Part shown: piece after piece, positions 15,378 to 20,556 of the stretch | How positions within the stretch are numbered: the first letter of the stretch is position 1 | How the letters are laid out: each line of letters starts with the position of its first letter | Origin: JAXDLK01 sp034666665 | GTDB lineage: Bacteria; Desulfobacterota; Binatia; JACPRU01 | Direction of reading: 5' to 3' | Length of the DNA: 20,556 bases | NCBI GenBank assembly: GCA_034666665.1 | Contig: JAXDLK010000082.1 | Coordinates: forward strand, 1 to 20,556 | The notes under the pieces: model-generated | Told to the model about the DNA's origin: nothing | What the model saw: the letters and a program-made list of their open reading frames with translations, nothing else | Databases searched by the model: none | Translations under genes and position numbers: made by a program

Positions 15378-16451
15378 TCAGTGGAAAAGGTGAGCCGGAC
15401 CTTTGGACGGAGCAGCCGCGCGCTCGAGCTCGGCTTCGACGCGGCGGGCGATGTCCAGGAAGGAGAGGCTCAAGGGGTGATCGGCGTCTGCGGCGAGGAT
15501 CGGAACTCCGCTGTCGCCGGCTTCGCGAAGCGTTCGATCGAGCGGCAATGATCCGAGAAAAGGAACGTCGAGCTTCCGCGAAATGGCTTCGCTGCCACCG
15601 TGCCCGAAAGGCTCCGCGTGGTGACCGCACTTCCGACAAATGTGGACGCTCATGTTGTCGACGACCCCCAAGATCGGAACGTTGACCTCGCGAAACATGG
15701 CGACGCCGCGCCTGACGTCGAGCAGCGCGACTTCCTGAGGTGTCGTGACGATCACGCCGCCCGCGAGCGGCACCTGCTGGCAGATCGTGAGCTGAGCGTC
15801 TCCGGTGCCTGGCGGCAGGTCGAGCACCAGATAGTCGAGATTTCCCCACAGGACGTTTCGCACGAACTCGACGAGCAGCTTCGTCACCATCGGTCCACGC
15901 CAGATGATCGGTTTCCCCTCTTCGACGAAGAGACCCATCGAGATCACGCGCAGGCCGTAGCGGATCAGCGGCTCGATGCGCTTCTGCTCGTCGGCGCGCG
16001 GTCGTTCGTGGAGGCCGAGCATCACCGGAATGCTCGGACCGTATACGTCGGCATCGAGAAGGCCGACGTCGCGCCCGAGACTCTGAAGCGCGAGCGCGAG
16101 ATTCACGGCGACCGTCGACTTGCCGACACCGCCCTTTCCGCTGGCGACGGCGATGATCTTTCGGACCTCGCCGACTTTCGCCTTGGGACGGACTGCTGCC
16201 AGGCCGGCACGTGGAGGTTCTTCGACGGCGATGCTGACTTCGGCGACGCCCATCGCGCGCACCGCTTCGGTGACGCGCCGGCGGATCTCGTCTACGGTGG
16301 ATGCCTCATCGGTCGTGGCGACGAGAGTCACCGTCACGCCCTGGCTCGCGACCTCGATGTCCTTGATCATCCCGAAGGAGACGACGTCGCGGCTGTACCC
16401 CGGGTAGGGTACCTTTCGCAGGCAGTCGAGAATGTCTTGCGGCGTCGGCAT
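15378..16451 (-). CDS. mrp: Iron-sulfur cluster carrier ATPase Mrp/ApbC
   Basis: Mrp/ApbC binds and hands over 4Fe-4S clusters as an ATP-dependent carrier. The 357-residue protein has an N-terminal MIP18/DUF59 domain (about 1-85), then the deviant Walker A SGKGGVGKST with K111. DADVYGPSIP and DLPPGTGD follow, and the cluster-binding CxxC is C272 and C275 in HICRKCG. ATG 16451 begins right at the DUF59 domain, with AAAGGTGG upstream. The frame runs on for another 400 codons upstream, but that part is antisense or out-of-frame to the kinase gene. The kinase gene ends 59 bases upstream on the same strand, so co-transcription is possible. Confidence 0.95.
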   Translation of the reverse strand: MPTPQDILDCLRKVPYPGYSRDVVSFGMIKDIEVASQGVTVTLVATTDEASTVDEIRRRVTEAVRAMGVAEVSIAVEEPPRAGLAAVRPKAKVGEVRKIIAVASGKGGVGKSTVAVNLALALQSLGRDVGLLDADVYGPSIPVMLGLHERPRADEQKRIEPLIRYGLRVISMGLFVEEGKPIIWRGPMVTKLLVEFVRNVLWGNLDYLVLDLPPGTGDAQLTICQQVPLAGGVIVTTPQEVALLDVRRGVAMFREVNVPILGVVDNMSVHICRKCGHHAEPFGHGGSEAISRKLDVPFLGSLPLDRTLREAGDSGVPILAADADHPLSLSFLDIARRVEAELERAAAPSKGPAHLFH

Positions 16452-16510
16452 CGAGCGCCACCTTTGCACGCGACGGCGCGGGTGGGAAGCCGCTGCGGGC
16501 GTGGAGCCCG

Positions 16511-17620
16511 TCAGCCCGGCGTTGCGACGAGAGCGGCGGTGTCGAGCGTCTCTTCCGGACGCTCGACGGGCAATCGCACCGTGAAAACGGCTCCGCCTGA
16601 AGGACGGCTCTCGGCATCGATCCGTCCGCCGTGAAGCGCGACGATCTTCTGACAGATGTACAGCCCGATGCCGAGTCCGGTCTCCTTCGTCGTGAAGAAG
16701 GGGTCGAAGATCTTGTCGCGTACGTCGGGCGGCAAGCCCGGACCCTGGTCCTCGATCCGTACGACGACATCCTCCGGAACGCCTTCGACCACCACCTCGA
16801 CACGGATCTGGCCGCCGACCGGACTCGCTTGGATCGCGTTCTTGAGGAGATTGATGAACAGCTGTTTCATCCCCTCGACGTCGAGCGGAATGGGCGGAAG
16901 GTCGGCGAACGTCGTCTCTACCTGCAGCTGCTTTCTCTGCACGTGATCGTCGAGGTAGCGGAGGGCGCGCTGAATCAGGTCCGCCAGCGGTTCGGGGGGC
17001 CTCGGTCGGGTCCCCGAGAACGCATAACGCGTGAGCTCCTGGACGAGCAGCGCGATCTTGTCGAGGTCCTCGCGGCAGGTCTGGAGAAACTCGCCGCAGA
17101 AGGACGGGTCGTTGATGCGGTGCGGGAGGAGATCGAAGAACGTCTTCAGCGACGTGAGGCGGTTGTTGATGTTGTGCGCGAGACCGGACGCCAGGATACC
17201 CAGCGACGCGAGTCGTTCCGCCTCCCGTAGCTGATGCTCTAACCGGACGTTTTCGCGACGGAGCATCTGCCTCTCGACCGCTTCGCGCACGACGAGCGGA
17301 AGGAGGTCGAGATATCCTTCTTGTTTCTGGACGAAGTCCTCGGCGCCGAGCTTCATCGCCTCGACGGCGAGCTCCACCGAGTCGGCCGTCGTGACGATCA
17401 CGACCGGTGTGGTGAATCCGCGTGCGCGCAGGCGGCGCATGAACTCGATCCCGTCGATGTCCGGCAGACGATAATCGAGAAGGATCAGATCGACCGGAGA
17501 CGTGGCGAGCCGTTCGAAGCCCGCTTGGCCGGTCGCGGCCCAATCGACGGTGACTCCGAGGCCGCTCTCTTGAAGCTCGTCCGAAATGAGCTCGGCGTGC
17601 CGGCGGTTGTCTTCGATCAC
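16511..17620 (-). CDS. Receiver-histidine kinase fusion (two-component signalling protein)
   Basis: This cytoplasmic 369-residue protein has a receiver domain at about 1-115 with acidic residues E3-D4, phospho-acceptor D49 in LLDYRLPD, and a lysine near QKQEGY. A histidine kinase follows: the H-box GLAHNINNRLTSL, N-box LLKNAIQAS, then DQGPGLPP, DPFFTTK and GLGIGLYIC. Both modules look intact. There is no membrane segment, so an upstream kinase probably phosphorylates it. GTG 17620 is the first canonical start, but it cuts the first receiver strand: the in-frame codons before it read RRTNVL, which fits the family. The frame upstream is closed by TGA at 17663-17665 and holds no ATG, GTG or TTG. 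A CTG at 17623 or a frameshift is possible. Confidence 0.85.
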   Translation of the reverse strand: MIEDNRRHAELISDELQESGLGVTVDWAATGQAGFERLATSPVDLILLDYRLPDIDGIEFMRRLRARGFTTPVVIVTTADSVELAVEAMKLGAEDFVQKQEGYLDLLPLVVREAVERQMLRRENVRLEHQLREAERLASLGILASGLAHNINNRLTSLKTFFDLLPHRINDPSFCGEFLQTCREDLDKIALLVQELTRYAFSGTRPRPPEPLADLIQRALRYLDDHVQRKQLQVETTFADLPPIPLDVEGMKQLFINLLKNAIQASPVGGQIRVEVVVEGVPEDVVVRIEDQGPGLPPDVRDKIFDPFFTTKETGLGIGLYICQKIVALHGGRIDAESRPSGGAVFTVRLPVERPEETLDTAALVATPG

Positions 17621-17664
17621 CAGAACGTTCGTACGACGATCCTCGGGACGCGAGTAAGCCGCTC

Positions 17665-17676
17665 AACCGCGCGGTT
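17665..17676. promoter_or_regulatory. Perfect 12-base palindrome, possible operator
   Basis: AACCGCGCGGTT is a perfect palindrome lying between the divergent kinase gene and the ketosynthase gene, five bases before a TTGACA -35 box. A dimeric regulator bound here could affect both directions. No regulator is identified. Confidence 0.4.
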
Positions 17677-17681
17677 CGCGC

Positions 17682-17711
17682 TTGACATTAATTTCGCGGC
17701 CGCAGAATGAT
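17682..17711 (+). promoter_or_regulatory. Putative sigma-70 promoter of the ketosynthase unit
   Basis: A perfect TTGACA at 17682-17687 is followed after 18 bases by AATGAT at 17706-17711, which matches TATAAT at four positions. The expected start of transcription near 17718 gives a leader of about 80 bases before the ketosynthase start, and it excludes ATG 17707 as the start codon. Confidence 0.5.
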
Positions 17712-17799
17712 GGCCAAAGGACTGGCGAAATTCAACCATTGCTCCGGATGGATACCTGAGTCTGGGGGAGGCGGTTGCCGAGGGGAGACGGCTAGCGTG

Positions 17800-19038
17800 A
17801 TGCGGCGGGTCGCGATCACGGGCATGGGGTGCGTCACCCCATACGGCCCGGGCCTGGACCGGTTCTGGCAGGGACTGATTGCCGGGCGCTCCGCGATCAC
17901 ACCCCTGACGGCATTCGACCCGACCCCGTACGGCACACGCATCGCGGGCCAAGTCCGCGGTTTCGAGCCGCGGGACTACCTGTCGCAGCGGGAGATCTCC
18001 GGCAGCGCCCGTTGCGTGCAGCTCGCGCTGGCGGCGGCCCGGATGGCGATCGATCATGCCCGTCTGCCGCTCGCGGGGACGGACACCTCCCGCATCGGCG
18101 TATTCGTCGGGTCGTCGATCGGCACGTTCGAGTATGCTGCCGAAAACCACGCGATCTTCCTCGAAAAGGGCATCCGCCGGGTGCACCCGCTCTTTCCAGC
18201 TCAATCGTACAGCGGGATCGTGGCCACGCAGCTCGGAATCAGTCTCGAGATCCGCGGACCCGCGATCTGCATCTCCACCGCGTGCACTTCGTCCACCGAC
18301 GCCATCGGGCTGGCGTGGCTGCAGATCCAGGGCGGGTTGCTCGATCGCGCGATCGTCGGCGGCAGCGATGCCCCGATCACACCCTTACTCTTCGCTTCCT
18401 TCGATCGCCTGGGAGTGATGTCGCGCCACAACGAGCACCCGGAGGCTGCGTCTCGGCCGTTTGCGCACAGCCGCGACGGCTTCGTGATGAGTGAGGGCGC
18501 TGGGATCTGCATCCTGGAGGCCGAGGACGCCGCTCGCGAGCGCGGTGCTCCCATCTTTGCCGAGCTCGCCGGATACGGCGCGACGTCCGATGGATTCCAT
18601 TCGTTCTCGCCCCTCCCCACGGGCGACGAAGGTGCGCGGGCGATTCACCAGGCGTTGGCGGCAGGTTCCATCGATCCGGCAACGGTCGACTACGTCAGCG
18701 CCCATGCGATCGGCTCCCGCCCCAACGATCCGATCGAGATCGAGATCATCAACCGCGTGTTCGGAGAACGCGCTCCATTGGTGCCGATCAGCGCCGTCAA
18801 GTCGATGATCGGCCATACCATGGGCGCGTCCGGAGTGCTCGAGCTCATCGGGTGTGTGCAGACGCTGCAGACCGGGTGCATCCCGCCGACGATAAACCTG
18901 ATGGAAGAGGACTTGTTGTCTGGCCTCGACCTCGTGCCCAATCACGCTCGTCGAGCTGAGGTCCACGTCGCATTGGCCCCAACATTCGGCTTCGGCTCCC
19001 GCAACGGGGTGCTCGCGTTACGACATTATGAAAGCTGA
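17800..19038 (+). CDS. Beta-ketoacyl-ACP synthase, FabF-like (KAS II)
   Basis: The enzyme joins malonyl-ACP to an acyl chain. The 412-residue protein is the length of FabF, and its active-site residues fall within one position of E. coli numbering: C162 in ISTACTSSTDAIG, H302 in SAHAIGSRPND, K334 and H339 in KSMIGHTMGASG. The H302 loop differs from the usual AHGTSTPLND, so substrate or partner may be unusual. ATG 17800 begins with the family start MRRVAITGMGCVTP. GTG 17797 is equally possible, and GAGGGGAG lies about ten bases before. An in-frame ATG at 17707 would add 31 unrelated residues. The last eleven bases overlap the ACP gene. A dedicated role, not bulk fatty acid synthesis, is inferred because no fabD, fabG or fabH is near. 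Confidence 0.9.
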   Translation: MRRVAITGMGCVTPYGPGLDRFWQGLIAGRSAITPLTAFDPTPYGTRIAGQVRGFEPRDYLSQREISGSARCVQLALAAARMAIDHARLPLAGTDTSRIGVFVGSSIGTFEYAAENHAIFLEKGIRRVHPLFPAQSYSGIVATQLGISLEIRGPAICISTACTSSTDAIGLAWLQIQGGLLDRAIVGGSDAPITPLLFASFDRLGVMSRHNEHPEAASRPFAHSRDGFVMSEGAGICILEAEDAARERGAPIFAELAGYGATSDGFHSFSPLPTGDEGARAIHQALAAGSIDPATVDYVSAHAIGSRPNDPIEIEIINRVFGERAPLVPISAVKSMIGHTMGASGVLELIGCVQTLQTGCIPPTINLMEEDLLSGLDLVPNHARRAEVHVALAPTFGFGSRNGVLALRHYES

Positions 19039-19270
19039 AGAGGTCATGAGGATCGCTCGACGCGTCATTGCTGATGAACTCGAACTTGACGGCGCTTCGC
19101 TCAACGATGACGCATCGCTCCGCAGAGACTATGGCCTCGATTCAGTCGCAGCTGTCAACATAATCTTTGCCATAGAATCACTTCTTCAGATTTCGTTGGA
19201 GCCAAGCGACCTTGTGCAGGTTGATTCCATCAATGACCTGCGTCAAATGATCTGCAAGCTCGCCCCATGA
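19028..19270 (+). CDS. Acyl carrier protein
   Basis: This 80-residue acidic four-helix protein has the phosphopantetheine serine S39 in YGLDSVAAVNI, the expected place for an ACP. Acyl chains are carried on that prosthetic group. It overlaps the ketosynthase by 11 bases and the acyltransferase follows after one base, so the three are probably translated as a coupled set. DSV rather than DSL, and a C-terminus unlike AcpP, suggest a specialised carrier rather than the housekeeping one. Base composition is clearly lower in GC than in the ketosynthase, with AT-ending codons frequent. No Shine-Dalgarno sequence is visible within the ketosynthase end. Confidence 0.9.
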   Translation: MKAEEVMRIARRVIADELELDGASLNDDASLRRDYGLDSVAAVNIIFAIESLLQISLEPSDLVQVDSINDLRQMICKLAP

Positions 19271-19271
19271 C

Positions 19272-19982
19272 GTGAATGCCGCGCGCATACCCCGCTCAGC
19301 AGCGATTGTCTCGTACGCCCTCTCGGCCTACTTTAGAGCGGTCGCCCGCAGTGCGACCGTTTGCGTATACTTGCCAACGCATTCCGGCGTTCACCCCGCG
19401 GACGCACGCCAGCTGCAAGCCGTTGTCGAAAGCCTGCTCACGCGCGGCCCCCTTATCCTACCGTTCTGGAACGCGCATTCAATGCTGCTGGTCGCCTCAT
19501 ACCTCGCAGACCCTTGTGTACACGCGCTTGGCCGTACGTTCGAAGCGATCGCTGATGATTCGGTCGGTGGTCGCACGACCCAAGCGCTTTTCGGAAGATT
19601 GGGCCTAAAGCTACGCTTGCTGCGGTTCAATCGGGAGGACGAACGACTCCAGGACATTAGGGGCATCCTATCAGATGCGCCGAATATCGCAGTGGCGGTT
19701 GACAGCCACGGCCCCTATCGCACCGTTGGTGCTGCGCTGCCTCGCCTAGCTCGAACACTTACGGCACGGATGTTACCGGTAGCGCTGTATGCCGATCGCA
19801 CTGTGAAGGTCTTTCGGAAAATTAAGATGAGCTTTCCCCTCCCACAGGCTACTATCCATCTAGCTTTCGGGTCGCCACTCGAGTCAACCGACAGATCTGT
19901 GAAAGAGATGAGCCAAGACCTCACATGTGCTTTGGCATCGCTCGAATCCGATCTGCTCAGTTACGTGCAGCTGGGGAAGTAA
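19272..19982 (+). CDS. Lysophospholipid acyltransferase-like protein, DUF374 type
   Basis: The 236-residue protein follows the pattern I associate with DUF374 acyltransferases. ILPFWNAHSMLLV (W66, H69) corresponds to the WH-G-R start of the core. GRTFEAIADDSVGGRTTQALFGRLG follows, then VAVDSHGPYR (144-150), which corresponds to DGPRGP, and RMLPVALYADR, which corresponds to the tGAPIVPV strand. Such enzymes are thought to transfer an acyl group, here probably from the neighbouring ACP, to a lipid or glycan. The residues after the histidine differ from the HX4D motif of classical PlsC and LpxL enzymes. GTG 19272 is one base after the ACP stop. No signal peptide is clear. The assignment is by eye and moderate. 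Confidence 0.65.
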   Translation: MNAARIPRSAAIVSYALSAYFRAVARSATVCVYLPTHSGVHPADARQLQAVVESLLTRGPLILPFWNAHSMLLVASYLADPCVHALGRTFEAIADDSVGGRTTQALFGRLGLKLRLLRFNREDERLQDIRGILSDAPNIAVAVDSHGPYRTVGAALPRLARTLTARMLPVALYADRTVKVFRKIKMSFPLPQATIHLAFGSPLESTDRSVKEMSQDLTCALASLESDLLSYVQLGK

Positions 19983-19985
19983 GGA

Positions 19986-20556
19986 ATGGATTTTGAGACC
20001 TTCTCCGAGCGGCGGCTTAAGTACGTCACCGGTCTGCTGATTCGCGCGGTAGTGTGCGCAGTGTTTGGGGCGGTGTTCGCTCTTAACGCTTACCTAGCAC
20101 CCCCCGACGTCCGTCCGCATTTTCTGTGCGCAATACTGATCCTAATTGGCCTGGCGTCTCTGAACGCGCCGTTGTGGCTAATCGGAAAGTGGGCAGCATT
20201 TCCGCTGAGGCATTTTTACGGCCATTGGCTCGTAGATTTGCTCGCCGTAACGGCGGTTCTTCACGTGTTGGGAGGAGTAGAACTGCCGTATGGCTCAGTT
20301 GGGTACATGATAATGATCCTGACGTCCGCAGTGTTTCTCTCCGAACGAGCATCATTCGTGGTCGCGGGAGCATCCGCTGTGTGTTTTGACGGCCTAGTCG
20401 CCGCGGAATATTTCAGTATCGTTCCGCGGTATGTTTACATTTGGGCGCACGATTACAGTGGGACTGCCCAGTTGTTTATCGTTTTGGCGTCTGATGTGTT
20501 TTTCTTCTTGTTCGCATACTTGGCGGGCAGTTTAGCGGAGCAATTGAAGAGGGCCA
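19986..20556 (+). CDS. Multi-spanning membrane sensor, N-terminal part of a PilS-like histidine kinase (cut by window end)
   Basis: The frame runs from ATG 19986 without a stop to the window end (190 residues seen). About six hydrophobic segments are visible, near residues 16-38, 45-65, 78-95, 100-115, 117-135 and 160-182. The stretch LHVLGGVELPYGSVGYMI and the exit AYLAGSLAEQLKRA strongly resemble the membrane domain of PilS/NtrB-like kinases, whose cytoplasmic PAS, H-box and ATPase domains would follow. No kinase motif is in view, so the kinase part is inferred. The gene starts three bases after the acyltransferase stop, making it the fourth member of the coupled unit. Codon use is lower in GC, like the two genes before it. 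Confidence 0.65.
   Translation, partial: MDFETFSERRLKYVTGLLIRAVVCAVFGAVFALNAYLAPPDVRPHFLCAILILIGLASLNAPLWLIGKWAAFPLRHFYGHWLVDLLAVTAVLHVLGGVELPYGSVGYMIMILTSAVFLSERASFVVAGASAVCFDGLVAAEYFSIVPRYVYIWAHDYSGTAQLFIVLASDVFFFLFAYLAGSLAEQLKRA

Noticed and set aside
16452..17666. Long upstream extension of the mrp frame, giving a 762-residue protein.
   Set aside because: The extension lies out of frame over the kinase gene and reads as arginine-rich noise. Mrp similarity starts at ATG 16451.
17718..17799. Resemblance of the ketosynthase leader to a GEMM (cyclic di-GMP) riboswitch, with GGCCAAAGG near the start and GGCGGTTGCC near the end.
   Set aside because: The central conserved GGACGCAAAGC core is missing and the outer stem pairs poorly. 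It would need an Infernal hit to RF01051 to be taken seriously.
17707..17799. ATG 17707 as the ketosynthase start, adding 31 residues.
   Set aside because: It lies within the proposed promoter's -10 region, the extra residues do not resemble the family, and GTG 17797/ATG 17800 has a good ribosome binding site.

Overview
The window is a densely packed, high-GC bacterial chromosome segment with 19 protein genes (two cut by the window edges) and one tRNA. No IS element, phage gene or CRISPR array was seen, and no gene-free stretch exceeds about 230 bases. The gene set suggests a Gram-negative, deltaproteobacterial-like organism (Desulfobacterota, Myxococcota, Binatota or a neighbouring candidate phylum). 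The supporting traits are an hpf-ptsN-rapZ-npr block, class I-beta glutamine synthetase with PII, PlsY, and receiver-kinase fusions. That placement rests on protein style only and is tentative.

Left region (1-4662, plus strand): the 3' end of long-form hpf, then ptsN, rapZ and an HPr/NPr gene. This is the gene order found downstream of rpoN in E. coli (nitrogen-PTS and RapZ small-RNA regulation). A 101-base leader follows, with two hairpins that would compete around the metK ribosome binding site, then metK and ahcY, which make and recycle S-adenosylmethionine. A strong convergent hairpin terminator ends the block.

Middle region (4761-14955, mostly minus strand): read in its own direction this is YIP1-like membrane protein, priA, def, fmt, rsmB, rpe, tRNA-Pro(CGG), an SH3b membrane protein, plsY, glnB, glnA. 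priA-def-fmt-rsmB-rpe is a widespread housekeeping cluster joining replication restart, N-terminal formylation and deformylation, and 16S rRNA methylation. glnB and glnA pair the PII nitrogen sensor with glutamine synthetase, which has a tyrosine at the usual adenylylation position.

Right region (15021-20556): a small putative exported or membrane protein is divergent from the YIP1-like gene. A receiver-histidine kinase fusion gene and mrp/apbC lie on the minus strand. Divergent from the kinase is a tightly coupled plus-strand unit: FabF-like ketosynthase, acyl carrier protein, DUF374-like acyltransferase, and the membrane sensor part of a PilS-like protein cut by the window end. GC content falls visibly from the ketosynthase/ACP junction rightwards. 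This unit, with its palindrome and promoter-like signal, is the most accessory-looking and least explained part of the window. It may be the start of a lipid-modifying or specialised fatty-acyl pathway that continues beyond the window.
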